This document shows positions 47,932-58,439 of a stretch of 64,000 bases of DNA, in pieces (position 1 is the first letter of the stretch; each line of letters opens with the position of its first letter). The notes under the pieces are model-generated. The model had not been told where the DNA came from, made no database searches, and saw only the letters and a program-made list of their open reading frames with translations. Both the position numbers and the translations under genes were made by a program. The stretch is from JAFGVL01 sp964546015 (GTDB lineage Bacteria; Bacteroidota; Bacteroidia; Bacteroidales; Paludibacteraceae), in NCBI GenBank assembly GCA_964546015.1, contig CAZJHO010000001.1, forward strand, positions 1 through 64,000, read 5' to 3'.

Positions 47932-49269
47932 TTATTGGTTCTTAGTATAAATACGAACCCAATCTACTTCAATATGTCCTTCGCCACCTGGATTTTTATC
48001 CGAAATGAAAGAATTGAATGCGGGGAATAAGGCTTGTCGAGGTATTTTGTTTGTTTCGCGGTGAACTTCCACATTGTTAATTCGCCAAATTAGTTCTTTA
48101 GGTGTCCATTCAAGTGAATAGATATAAAATTCGGCAGGAACAATTCCTTTGATTGTTTCTTTTGAAGATAAAATTTTACTTCCGTCACTTTCAAAACTGC
48201 TGACATGTAATGAGCCTGCATCATAATCAAAGATGTTGATATGAGGCAGTTTTCCATCAGTACCTAACCAGAAAGCATGGCTTAAACTACTGTCTCCTGA
48301 TATGCGGATTTTTGCTTTAAAGAGTCCGTGTGTTTGTTGAAAAGCTTCGCCGGAATTAATAATCCCTGATGTATAAGAGAATGATTTATTGATAAAACCT
48401 TTTTGGGGATCCCAAGCTAAAGATTCTGTTTTTTCATTGATAACGCGTATTTTTAAGCTTCCGTCAATATAGATGTTTTTGCCTTCTGTATTGGCTTGTT
48501 TTTCATTAGAGAAAGAATAAATCTTTTTTAATGCCGATGAACGATGAAAATAACCGTGCTTCCATTTAGAGGTATCTAAATCTAATCCGGTAAATTCATC
48601 GTTAAAAGTCAATTTCCATTCAAATAATTTGTTAAACGATTTCGGATCTGTACTTTCGTAAAAAGAAATATCCGGTGTTTTTTGTAGTTCGTAATAGCGT
48701 TGCTCTTGTTTGTATTCGGGAGTTGTTTGCCAACGGTTTCTGTTTTCCCAGAATTTTTTTGCCTTAATAAATTCTTCTGTAGCAACTAGTTTCTTTAATT
48801 TTTCATATTCTTTAACAATGAAAGAATCATGAAAGCGGATATAATTTTTATATTCTTTCGATTTTTCATACGCTTTCATTTTTTGTAATAAATGGTCAGC
48901 CTTTACTTCTTTCGGGTTACCTAGTTTTTCGTATTCCGGAGTGGCTTTAAAAGCCAAAAACTCAGCTAACTCTTTTGTTTCGAGCGTATGATAATACTGC
49001 TTGAGTTTAAACGAGTGGTGCAGTTTTCTGTACTTTCTAAAATCGCGATACTCTTGGGTATCTTTAAATTTACGATTTTGGAGTGTCTTTTTCTTTTCTT
49101 TAAAGTCAGCACTTTTAATCAAATGAAACAATTGTGTGTATTCTTTCAATTGTTCCGAAGCCTCAATGTCGCAATAGCGTTTATAGGCTAGCATAAGTGC
49201 TTCTTCTTCTTTTTCAAACTTTTCGGTTGGAGTTAATTTCCCGAAAGTTTTCTTCCAAAATAGATTCAT
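47932..49269 (-). CDS. GH16-fold protein without catalytic acids, with N-terminal helical repeats
   Basis: 445 residues without a signal peptide (MNLFWKKTFGKLTPTEKFEK). Residues about 20-215 are very charged, Lys/Glu/Tyr-rich helices with a recurring (S/T)-x-E-Y start (TQEYRDF, TPEYEKL, SKEYKNY, TPEYKQE). Residues about 216-445 are a GH16 (laminarinase-like) fold: TFNDEFTGLDLDTSKW, SGIINSGEAF, HAFWLG, and the end EGHIEVDWVRIY. The GH16 catalytic motif ExDxxE reads HINIFD (H343, N345, D348), so hydrolysis is unlikely. It may be a glycan-binding pseudoenzyme acting in the cytoplasm, or be exported by an unusual route. Monocistronic. Confidence 0.82.
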   Translation of the reverse strand: MNLFWKKTFGKLTPTEKFEKEEEALMLAYKRYCDIEASEQLKEYTQLFHLIKSADFKEKKKTLQNRKFKDTQEYRDFRKYRKLHHSFKLKQYYHTLETKELAEFLAFKATPEYEKLGNPKEVKADHLLQKMKAYEKSKEYKNYIRFHDSFIVKEYEKLKKLVATEEFIKAKKFWENRNRWQTTPEYKQEQRYYELQKTPDISFYESTDPKSFNKLFEWKLTFNDEFTGLDLDTSKWKHGYFHRSSALKKIYSFSNEKQANTEGKNIYIDGSLKIRVINEKTESLAWDPQKGFINKSFSYTSGIINSGEAFQQTHGLFKAKIRISGDSSLSHAFWLGTDGKLPHINIFDYDAGSLHVSSFESDGSKILSSKETIKGIVPAEFYIYSLEWTPKELIWRINNVEVHRETNKIPRQALFPAFNSFISDKNPGGEGHIEVDWVRIYTKNQ

Positions 49270-49347
49270 GTGTTTATAGTATTTAAAATATAAAAAGAAT
49301 TAAATCTAAAAGCTACAACAATAACGGTTTTGTGTCTAATTTATTTT

Positions 49348-51321
<1,974 letters not shown>

Positions 51322-51336
51322 TTATTTTTAAGCGAG

Positions 51337-51367
51337 CAAATATACATTTTATTGGTGGTTTTGCCAA
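51337..51367 (-). promoter_or_regulatory. Promoter of gyrB
   Basis: On the minus strand, TTG (51367-51365), N20, TATATTTG (51344-51337), 36 bp before the ATG. It lies back to back with the rsmE promoter. Confidence 0.7.
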
Positions 51368-51382
51368 AAAATAATTTCAACA

Positions 51383-51413
51383 TTTGAAAGGCTGTTGAGA
51401 ATAATTAATTTTG
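51383..51413 (+). promoter_or_regulatory. Promoter of rsmE
   Basis: TTTG (51383-51386), N19, TAATTTTG (51406-51413). It fixes the rsmE start at 51437, since the alternative start at 51395 would precede transcription. Confidence 0.75.
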
Positions 51414-51436
51414 CATCAAATTCACCTCTGATAAGT

Positions 51437-52168
51437 ATGACAAAATCTGCCGACAAATTATTTTATGTGCCTGATGTTTCGAATGAGAAAGTTATCTTTT
51501 TGCCCGAAGCGGAATCGCAACATGCCGTAAAGGTTTTACGCCTGAAAGCGGGTGATATTATCCATCTGATAAATGGAAAAGGAAGTTTGTTTGAGGCAGA
51601 AATCGTGAATCCCCATGCTAAGCGCTGCGAAATTAAAATTGTTGCTTCAAAAACAAAAGATATGTCAGCCTATTCGTTACATATTGCTATTGCTCCGACA
51701 AAAAAGAACGAACGCTTCGAATGGTTTTTAGAAAAAGCTACCGAAATTGGGATTCAGGAAATAACACCTATTATTTGTCAGCGGTCAGAGCGAAAAGGAG
51801 TAAATCGTACCCGTTCGGAGCGTATTTTGGTAGCTGCGATGAAACAATCACAGAACCTTTATTTACCGAAATTAAACGAGGCTTCTTCATTTGAACAATT
51901 TCTTTTAAAAAAGACAGCGTCCATCAATATGCAAAAATGTATAGCGCATTGTTTGGATGAAGACAAAAAATCGCTTCAGCGAGTTTATGAAAAAGGAAAA
52001 GATGTGTTGATTTTGATTGGTCCCGAAGGCGATTTTTCTGAAACGGAAATAACTATGGCTATAAAAGCCGGATTTCTTCCTGTATCTCTTGGTGAAAGCC
52101 GTTTGCGTACAGAAACGGCAGGTGTTGTAGCTTGTCATATTGTGGTTTTGAAAAATGAAGAAACCTGA
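51437..52168 (+). CDS. rsmE: 16S rRNA (uracil-1498-N3)-methyltransferase
   Basis: Methylates U1498 of 16S rRNA. 243 residues from ATG 51437 (MTKSADKLFYVPDVSNEKVI). A PUA-like N-terminal domain (HAVKVLRLKAGDIIHLINGK) is followed by a SPOUT methyltransferase with the knot signatures LIGPEGDFSETEI and SLGESRLRTETAGVVA. Lone gene between gyrB (divergent) and rplS. Confidence 0.94.
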   Translation: MTKSADKLFYVPDVSNEKVIFLPEAESQHAVKVLRLKAGDIIHLINGKGSLFEAEIVNPHAKRCEIKIVASKTKDMSAYSLHIAIAPTKKNERFEWFLEKATEIGIQEITPIICQRSERKGVNRTRSERILVAAMKQSQNLYLPKLNEASSFEQFLLKKTASINMQKCIAHCLDEDKKSLQRVYEKGKDVLILIGPEGDFSETEITMAIKAGFLPVSLGESRLRTETAGVVACHIVVLKNEET

Positions 52169-52195
52169 TACAAAAAATATTTTTTCAAAAAAGAC

Positions 52196-52225
52196 TTGTT
52201 AGCTTGAAAAAAAGACTTACTTTTG
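52196..52225 (+). promoter_or_regulatory. Promoter of rplS
   Basis: TTG (52196-52198), N19, TACTTTTG (52218-52225). It leaves a leader of about 80 nt before the rplS ATG. Confidence 0.75.
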
Positions 52226-52231
52226 CAGTCC

Positions 52232-52314
52232 GTTTTGGGTAACCTCTGATAGAATGAAGTGAGATCTGTGAATGTTGCTCTTAATGTTGTTTAATTTATT
52301 AATTTCATATAAAA
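52232..52314 (+). promoter_or_regulatory. rplS 5' leader, possible L19 autoregulatory element
   Basis: The leader is long for this window and its first half (GGGTAACCTCTGATAGAATG) is less AT-biased than the rest. Ribosomal-protein leaders that bind their own product are known in Bacteroidota. I could not draw a convincing structure by eye. Confidence 0.3.
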
Positions 52315-52662
52315 ATGGATTTGATTAAAGTTGCAGAACAAGCATTTGCAGTAGAAAAAAGTCATCCTGAGTTTAAAAGTGGTGATACTATTACAGTTGC
52401 TTATCGCATTGTAGAAGGTAACAAAGAGCGTATACAACAATACCGTGGTGTTGTTATCCGAATTTCAGGTCATGGAGATCAAAAACGATTTACTGTTCGT
52501 AAAATGTCTGATAATATTGGTGTTGAGCGTATTTTTCCGATGAATTCACCTTTTATCGAAAGTATTGCAGTAAATAAAGTAGGTAAAGTTCGTCGTGCAA
52601 AGTTATATTATTTGCGTGGTCTTACCGGTAAAAAAGCTCGTATCAAAGAGAAAAGAGTTTAA
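52315..52662 (+). CDS. rplS: 50S ribosomal protein L19
   Basis: 115 residues. The family core is complete: [60 protein letters not shown] and [19 protein letters not shown]19 lies at the 30S-50S interface. The usual trmD neighbour is not here. It has its own promoter and a terminator. Confidence 0.97.
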   Translation: MDLIKVAEQAFAVEKSHPEFKSGDTITVAYRIVEGNKERIQQYRGVVIRISGHGDQKRFTVRKMSDNIGVERIFPMNSPFIESIAVNKVGKVRRAKLYYLRGLTGKKARIKEKRV

Positions 52663-52682
52663 AAAATAATTATTTCAATCTG

Positions 52683-52713
52683 AAAGATGCTCAAAAGGCA
52701 TCTTTTCTTTTTT
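52683..52713 (+). terminator. Terminator of rplS
   Basis: AAAGATGC/GCATCTTT stem followed by TCTTTTTT, immediately before the acyl-ACP thioesterase gene. Confidence 0.8.
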
Positions 52714-52725
52714 AAAGGATATATT

Positions 52726-53457
52726 ATGCTTTCAAAAGTAGGTATATACACATTTCGGATAGAATCGTATGTTTGTGATTTTAGAGGAAAAGCGACGCTT
52801 CCTATTTTGGGAAACTTTATTTTGCAAGCAGCTACCATGCATGCACAAGAGCGTGGCTTTGGTTACGAAGATGTAAGTAAAGACGCTGTGGCTTGGGTGT
52901 TGTCACGCCTATCTATAGATATTTACGAATATCCGAATCATAACGAAACTTTTACGGTGGAAACATGGATTGAGGATGTGATGAAGTTCTTTACCCAGCG
53001 TTGTTTTAAGTTTAGAAACGGCGAAGGAAAAGAAATTGGTTATGCTCGCTCAATATGGGCAGGCATCAATACTAAAACTCGCCGTCCGGTAGACCTTACT
53101 GTTTGGCGTGCGGATATGTTCGATTATGTAGATAATACAATTGACTGTCCGGTAGATAAACCATCAAAAATTCCGGCTGCCGATGGTGACCCAATTATGG
53201 GTTATTCGGTGCGTTACAGCGATATTGATATCAATAATCACATGAATAGCATCAAATATATTGAGCATACGGTTGACATATTTGACTTGAAGTTTTTCAA
53301 AAGTAACAATATTCGTAAGTTTGAGATTGCTTATTTGGGAGAGGGAGGTTTTGGCGACAAACTGAAGCTGTACAAAAAGGAAATCAGCCCGAACGAATAT
53401 GTAATTGATACCAAAAAAAACGACGAATCAATATGCCGTAGTCGAATTGCATTTTAA
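52726..53457 (+). CDS. Acyl-ACP thioesterase (FatA/FatB-like)
   Basis: Releases fatty acids from acyl-carrier protein. 243 residues from ATG 52726 (MLSKVGIYTFRIESYVCDFR). A double hot-dog layout: the first half contains FILQAATMHAQERGFGYE and the WVLSRLSIDI strand; the second has YSDIDINNHMNSIKYIEHTV, with the Asp/Asn/His active-site pattern. A bacterial homologue of plant FatA/B, common in Bacteroidota. The preceding hairpin suggests either readthrough from rplS or a weak promoter that I cannot see. Confidence 0.9.
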   Translation: MLSKVGIYTFRIESYVCDFRGKATLPILGNFILQAATMHAQERGFGYEDVSKDAVAWVLSRLSIDIYEYPNHNETFTVETWIEDVMKFFTQRCFKFRNGEGKEIGYARSIWAGINTKTRRPVDLTVWRADMFDYVDNTIDCPVDKPSKIPAADGDPIMGYSVRYSDIDINNHMNSIKYIEHTVDIFDLKFFKSNNIRKFEIAYLGEGGFGDKLKLYKKEISPNEYVIDTKKNDESICRSRIAF

Positions 53458-53460
53458 TAA

Positions 53461-53489
53461 AAAAGACTGAATTATTTCGGTCTTTTTTT
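53461..53489. terminator. Bidirectional terminator between the thioesterase and small membrane protein genes
   Basis: AAAAGACTGAA/TTCGGTCTTTT stem with a TTAT loop and T-runs on both strands. Confidence 0.8.
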
Positions 53490-53490
53490 G

Positions 53491-53808
53491 CTATATCATC
53501 AAAAAAAAGAAAATCAAAAAAGGTGTAAAACCGACAAATGTACCGAGCATGGCTTTTTCTTTTTTCATAATAGAAAAAACAGCTAGCAGGATAAGTGAGG
53601 GCAATAAACAAGTGAGCATGTCATTTTTACTCATTCGTCCGAGTGAGATAAATTCCCAAAGGGCAGCAAAAATAGGTTTAGCCGTTTCGTATCTTAACTC
53701 GAAATAAATAATAGTTGTTATTATCGGCATGATGAACGAAGGGATAAATCCTATCCAAAAATTGTCTTTGGATTCTTTTTTTTGTTGTGGTGAGTTATTC
53801 CAAGTCAT
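53491..53808 (-). CDS. Small three-helix membrane protein of unknown function
   Basis: 105 residues. A charged N-terminus (MTWNNSPQQKKESKDNFWIG) is followed by three hydrophobic segments (about 18-37, 65-80, 87-104). Its ATG overlaps the 3' end of surE by 14 bp, so it is probably translated by coupling with surE. No family recognised. The gene ends directly before a bidirectional terminator, so surE and this gene form a unit. Confidence 0.7.
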   Translation of the reverse strand: MTWNNSPQQKKESKDNFWIGFIPSFIMPIITTIIYFELRYETAKPIFAALWEFISLGRMSKNDMLTCLLPSLILLAVFSIMKKEKAMLGTFVGFTPFLIFFFLMI

Positions 53809-54562
53809 AAGTCCATTTGTTTAAATCTGACATAAATTCGTAAGCAGTCATATCAATTTTTATCGGTACGATAGAAACATAACCTTCTGAGAGAGCTGTT
53901 TCGTCCGTGTCGTCGCTTACAGATTCGGCATTGACAAATTGTCCGGTAAGCCAATAGTAATTTTTGCCCATGGGATCTTGCCGTTTTTCAAATTCTTCTT
54001 CCCAATAACCATCGGATTGTCTGCATATTTTTACTCCTTCAATTTTTTGCGTATCAGGGATATTCACATTTAAACATACATTATGGGGAAGTCCTTCTGT
54101 AAGAACTTTCTTTGCAATGGCACGAGCATGCAGCATGGCTTGTGAGAAATTAGCCCGAGGATCGAAACTGCACAATGAAAAACCGATTGACGGAACACCG
54201 CAAACGCAGCCTTCTATAGCGGCGCCCATTGTGCCGGAATAAATAACACTTATCGATGAATTGGTGCCGTGATTAATGCCTGAAACAACAAGGTTCGGTT
54301 TCCTTTCCAGTAATTGGTTTATTGCCAATTTAATACAATCCGCAGGAGTACCGTTACATTGATATACAATCAAGTTATCTTCCTTAGTGATAATCTTTAC
54401 TCTCAGCGGATTGGTAACGGTAAGCGCACTTGATTGTGCCGAGCGAGGCCCATCAGGTGCTACTACCACAACTTTTCCCAGTGGTAATACTGCTTCGATA
54501 AGGGAACCGAGACCTTTAGCTGCAACACCATCGTCATTAGTGACTAATATAAGAGGTTTCAT
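53795..54562 (-). CDS. surE: 5'/3'-nucleotidase SurE
   Basis: Metal-dependent nucleoside monophosphate phosphatase linked to stationary-phase survival. 255 residues. Metal-binding Asp pair in LVTNDDGVAAKGL, then VVAPDGPRSAQSSALTV, VVSGINHGTNSSISVIYSGT and GAAIEG. It lies downstream of gldF on the same strand after a 90-bp gap and overlaps the next gene. Confidence 0.95.
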   Translation of the reverse strand: MKPLILVTNDDGVAAKGLGSLIEAVLPLGKVVVVAPDGPRSAQSSALTVTNPLRVKIITKEDNLIVYQCNGTPADCIKLAINQLLERKPNLVVSGINHGTNSSISVIYSGTMGAAIEGCVCGVPSIGFSLCSFDPRANFSQAMLHARAIAKKVLTEGLPHNVCLNVNIPDTQKIEGVKICRQSDGYWEEEFEKRQDPMGKNYYWLTGQFVNAESVSDDTDETALSEGYVSIVPIKIDMTAYEFMSDLNKWTYDLE

Positions 54563-54599
54563 GTGTAAATATTTTTATTTTAAAGATCACATGGAATTC

Positions 54600-54646
54600 G
54601 CATGATTTTTATTTTCATATTCTTGGATAATTTTTGGAAATCATGC
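54600..54646. other. Hairpin-forming inverted repeat between gldF and surE
   Basis: GCATGATTT (54600-54608) and AAATCATGC (54638-54646) are perfect inverted arms with a 29-nt AT-rich spacer. No U-tract on the minus strand, so its role as a terminator for gldF is doubtful. Confidence 0.4.
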
Positions 54647-54651
54647 TTGTT

Positions 54652-55374
54652 TTATTTTTTTATAATCAATTTGGTAAGAAAAATGAAAACAGCTGTTGTG
54701 CTTATAAAATACATAACATCACGACTGTCAATAACTCCGCGACTCATAGATTCGTAATGCGCATTAATTCCGAACGAAGCGATAGCCGCATTTATTTTTC
54801 CGGAAGCAAACATAGAACCAATCAAATCGAAACACATATACAAAGCAAAGCTTAAACAAACAGCCAGTATGAATGCTATAATCTGATTATCAGTAATAGC
54901 CGAAGCCATTAATCCAATAGCAACATAAACGGCAGCTAAATAAAATAATCCTATAAAAGAACCCCAAAAAGCACCGACATCAACATTGCCGAACGGTTCT
55001 GCCAAGTAATAGACCGTGCCGAAATAAATCAATGTAGGTAACATGGATAGCATAACCAACACAAGTCCGGCTAAGTATTTTCCCATGACAATAGATAATC
55101 CGGAAATCGGTTTTGTGTAGAGTAATTCTATTGTTCCGGTACGCTTTTCTTCGGCAAACATACGCATGGTAATTGCCGGTACTAAGAATAAGTACAACAA
55201 TGGGGCAAGTGCAAAGAGTCCATCAAGTTGTGCGTAACCTGATTCTAAGATATTGAATTCATTAGGAAAAACCCAAAGAAAAAGTCCTGTTATCAATAAA
55301 AAAACACCAATAACGATATAACCGGTAGCGGAAGAAAAAAAACTGCGTAATTCTTTTTTGAATAAAATAAACAT
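54652..55374 (-). CDS. gldF: ABC transporter permease GldF
   Basis: 240 residues, six predicted membrane helices. N-terminus MFILFKKELRSFFSSATGYI, then MRMFAEEKRTGTIELLYTKP and the HYESMSRGVIDSRDVMYFIS region are typical of GldF, the integral subunit of the GldAFG ABC transporter that Flavobacterium needs for gliding. GldG, normally the next gene, is absent here; surE follows instead. The substrate of the transporter is unknown. Confidence 0.88.
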   Translation of the reverse strand: MFILFKKELRSFFSSATGYIVIGVFLLITGLFLWVFPNEFNILESGYAQLDGLFALAPLLYLFLVPAITMRMFAEEKRTGTIELLYTKPISGLSIVMGKYLAGLVLVMLSMLPTLIYFGTVYYLAEPFGNVDVGAFWGSFIGLFYLAAVYVAIGLMASAITDNQIIAFILAVCLSFALYMCFDLIGSMFASGKINAAIASFGINAHYESMSRGVIDSRDVMYFISTTAVFIFLTKLIIKK

Positions 55375-55478
55375 AATTGGTTTAAAAGGTCAAAATTTAA
55401 GGTTTAAAGTTGCTTGTAATTTATTACTTTATATAATTATAAATTCGTTGATAGTGTAAATTTTTTAGAGTTTGTTCG

Positions 55479-55486
55479 TATATTTG
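55479..55486 (+). promoter_or_regulatory. -7 box of the PPIase-OstA operon
   Basis: TATATTTG, about 110 bp before the first ATG. No clear -33 TTG. The rest of the 220-bp gap to gldF is AT-rich with nothing else visible. Confidence 0.45.
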
Positions 55487-55594
55487 CGAGTTGTAAAACA
55501 GGAACAAAGATATAAATTAATTCAAAGTCGTGAATTGACTATTGAAAACTAATTCTAAAATTATTTTAATTGATTTAAACCAATAATATATTTT

Positions 55595-57523
55595 ATGAAA
55601 AAATCATTTTTTATTTTAACGAGTTTATTTTGTGGATTGATTGCTTTTGCTCAACAAAAAGAAGAAAAAACACTAATGACTGTTGGTGGAAAAAGTGTAC
55701 CTCTTTCGTATTTTGAATATATTTATACAAAGAACAACTCCAATATACTTGCTGACCAAAAATCGTTGACAGAGTATCTGGATCTTTTTACGATTTTTAA
55801 ATTAAAAGTAACGGATGCCGAAGTGCAGCAGATGGATACGCTGGAAACATTTAAGACAGAATTGGCCGGTTATCGTAGTCAATTGGCAACATCGTATATG
55901 ACAGATACCATTGCGCGTAATGCCATGGCGGAGCAAGAATACAACCGGATGAAAAAAGAGGTAAATGTAAGCCATATTTTACTTCGAATAGGAGGGAAGC
56001 AAACTCCTGCCGATACTTTGGTTGCATATAAAAAAGCACTTGAAATAGAAAAACGCCTGAAAAAAGAAGATTTTGCTACTGTAGCACAAGAAGTTTCAGA
56101 AGATCCATCGGCTAAAGATAATAAGGGCGAACTGGGTGTTTTGCCTGTTTTAGCATTTACTTATCCGTTTGAAGATGCTGTGTACAATACACTGGAAGGA
56201 AAAATTACGGCACCGGTTCGTTCACAATTCGGCTACCACATTATTAGAGTAAATAAAATAATGCCATCAAGAGGAAAAGTATTGGCGGCTCATATTATGG
56301 TGGTAGCTTCGGATTCGCTTACCGAAGTGCAAACGGATTCCGTAATTCAGGCGGTATATAAGAAAGCCCTTGCCGGAGAAGATTTTTCCGAATTGGCAAA
56401 AACTTATTCAGCTGATTATTATTCGGCGCAAAATGGGGGAGAGTTACCTTGGTTTAATGCCGGGTATGGTTATCCACAGTCTTTCGAAGAAGCAGCTTTC
56501 TCTCTTGAAAAAGGACAAATTTCAGCACCATTTAAAACACGCTTCGGATGGCATATTGTGAAATTGATTGATAAAAAACCGCTGGAATCTTTTGACAAGC
56601 TGAAACCTCAAATCGTGCAATCCATCACTCGAAGCGATCGTAATGAACTACTTGTAAATGATTATGTTTCATCTTTGAAAAAACAATACAATTTTGTGTT
56701 GGATACTAAAACAGCATTAGAATTGGATAAAACAGCATCGTCTGTGCAATGGAATGATTCTTTATTTATCGTTAATGCAAAAAACATAAATAAACTATTA
56801 TTTTCTTTTGCCGGAAAAACTTGTACTTCGGATCAGTTTATAGAATTTATGGAAGCTAAACGATTGCGGGCAGCAACGGTTCGTAAAAATATTGATAGCT
56901 ATGTGTTTTCGGAGTTGTTGGAATATAAAAACAGCCATCTTGAGGAGGAATATCCAGAGTTTAAAAATTTGATGAGAGAATACCATGATGGTATTTTATT
57001 TTTCAATCTCAGTAATCGGGAAGTATGGGAAAAATCGATGACAGATACACTCGGTTTACGACAATATTTTGAAAAAAATAAAGTTAACTATTCTTGGAGC
57101 GAACCTCATTTTAAAGGAAGAGTTTTTTACTGTAAAAACAGCAAAATTGCTAATAAAGTGCGTAAAATTATAAAGTCACAACCCGAAGATTCTATTAACA
57201 AGCATATTAACGCATTGAATACAAAAGATAATTTGCTTGTAAAGGTAGAGCAAAAACTTTTTATAAAAGGAGATAATCCTGCAGTGGATTTTTATGTATT
57301 CAAAGAGAAAAACAACTATACTCCACCCGCCGAGTTTGAAAAAGTGTTCACCAGCGGAAAAATCCTTGCTGCACCCGAAGTTTATGGTGATGTAAGAAAT
57401 GCTGTTATTAATGCTTATCAAGAGTATTTAGAAGAAGAATGGGTGAAGGTTTTGCGCAAAAAATACTCGGTATGGGTTGATGAAAAAGTTTTGAACGAAT
57501 TAAGCGAAAAATATAAAGAATAA
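55595..57523 (+). CDS. Periplasmic peptidyl-prolyl isomerase with two PPIC domains
   Basis: 642 residues with a signal peptide (MKKSFFILTSLFCGLIAFAQ). Two parvulin-type domains: about 125-218 (VNVSHILLRIGG ... FGYHIIRVNKI) and about 230-330 (VLAAHIMVVASD ... FGWHIVKLIDKK). A long C-terminal region (about 350-642) has a degenerate SurA-like helical part. Likely an outer-membrane-protein chaperone/foldase. First gene of a four-gene operon with small gaps (11, 38 and 24 bp). Confidence 0.9.
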   Translation: MKKSFFILTSLFCGLIAFAQQKEEKTLMTVGGKSVPLSYFEYIYTKNNSNILADQKSLTEYLDLFTIFKLKVTDAEVQQMDTLETFKTELAGYRSQLATSYMTDTIARNAMAEQEYNRMKKEVNVSHILLRIGGKQTPADTLVAYKKALEIEKRLKKEDFATVAQEVSEDPSAKDNKGELGVLPVLAFTYPFEDAVYNTLEGKITAPVRSQFGYHIIRVNKIMPSRGKVLAAHIMVVASDSLTEVQTDSVIQAVYKKALAGEDFSELAKTYSADYYSAQNGGELPWFNAGYGYPQSFEEAAFSLEKGQISAPFKTRFGWHIVKLIDKKPLESFDKLKPQIVQSITRSDRNELLVNDYVSSLKKQYNFVLDTKTALELDKTASSVQWNDSLFIVNAKNINKLLFSFAGKTCTSDQFIEFMEAKRLRAATVRKNIDSYVFSELLEYKNSHLEEEYPEFKNLMREYHDGILFFNLSNREVWEKSMTDTLGLRQYFEKNKVNYSWSEPHFKGRVFYCKNSKIANKVRKIIKSQPEDSINKHINALNTKDNLLVKVEQKLFIKGDNPAVDFYVFKEKNNYTPPAEFEKVFTSGKILAAPEVYGDVRNAVINAYQEYLEEEWVKVLRKKYSVWVDEKVLNELSEKYKE

Positions 57524-57534
57524 ATTTAAGTTTC

Positions 57535-58401
57535 TTGAGATATTTAAAAATTATAGCAATCCTTGTATGTGTGTGTCTTTTTGCCTGTAGAAAAGGTGAA
57601 ACGATAGATGAATCGCGTACGCCTTATTTGGAGGTTTCGGAGCGTTTCTTGTATCTGGATGAGTTAGAAAACTTAGTCCCGAATGGAGTGAGCAAAGACG
57701 ACAGCCTGATGATTGTGTCGGACTATGTGCGTAAGTGGACAACCGAAGTACTCATGTACGAACAAGCAGAACGAAATATTACGGATGAGGATGAAATAAA
57801 TGCTTTGGTGGACCAATATCGTAAAACATTAGTAATTCATCAATATCAGCAAAACCTGGTAAAAGAGCGCTTGGGTAGTGGTTTGTCCGAACAAGAAATA
57901 CGAGCATTTTATGATAAAAATAAAGAAAAATTTGTATTAAACAACGCTGTAATAAAAGGTGTTTTTATTAAAGTTCCCAATGGTGCGCCTCATTATACAA
58001 ATTTGCAAAAGTGGTTTCGTGATTTTAATAAAGAATCTGTCCCCAATATCGAAAAGTACAGTATCCAAAATGCGACTAGTTACGAATATTTTGGTGATAA
58101 ATGGGTCTATTTCTTAGAATTAATAAAAAACACGCCACTTAAAGTCGAAGATCAAAATAATTTTGTAGCGACAAATAAATATGTCGAAATGCGTGATAGC
58201 ACACATAGCTACTTGATAAGGATTTCGGACTATTGTACGGCAGGAAGCATAGCTCCATATGAAATCGCCAGAACCGAAATACAAGCTGTTTTAACCAATA
58301 AACGAAAAATAGATTTCATTCGCGATTTTGAACAGAAATTGTATCAGAATGCGGTTGATAAAAAGAAAATAAAATATTTCAAAAACACTGATTTAAAATA
58401 A
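57535..58401 (+). CDS. SurA-N-like lipoprotein lacking a PPIase domain
   Basis: 288 residues starting at TTG 57535 (11 bp after the previous stop). Lipoprotein signal MRYLKIIAILVCVCLFAC (Cys 18). The body is helical with a SurA-N/PPIase-linker pattern (VSDYVRKWTTEVLMYEQAER, LSEQEIRAFYDKNKEKFVLN) but no recognisable parvulin catalytic core. Placed between two PPIases, it is probably a membrane-anchored chaperone partner. Exact function unknown. Confidence 0.78.
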   Translation: MRYLKIIAILVCVCLFACRKGETIDESRTPYLEVSERFLYLDELENLVPNGVSKDDSLMIVSDYVRKWTTEVLMYEQAERNITDEDEINALVDQYRKTLVIHQYQQNLVKERLGSGLSEQEIRAFYDKNKEKFVLNNAVIKGVFIKVPNGAPHYTNLQKWFRDFNKESVPNIEKYSIQNATSYEYFGDKWVYFLELIKNTPLKVEDQNNFVATNKYVEMRDSTHSYLIRISDYCTAGSIAPYEIARTEIQAVLTNKRKIDFIRDFEQKLYQNAVDKKKIKYFKNTDLK

Positions 58402-58403
58402 AA

Positions 58404-58423
58404 ATCGACAAACTTTTGTCGAT
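58404..58423 (+). other. Small hairpin between lipoprotein gene and surA
   Basis: ATCGACAA/TTGTCGAT with a 4-nt loop, two bases after the stop codon at 58401 and 16 bases before the surA ATG. It may be an intra-operon processing or translation-control element. Confidence 0.45.
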
Positions 58424-58439
58424 CTTCAATAAAGATTCA

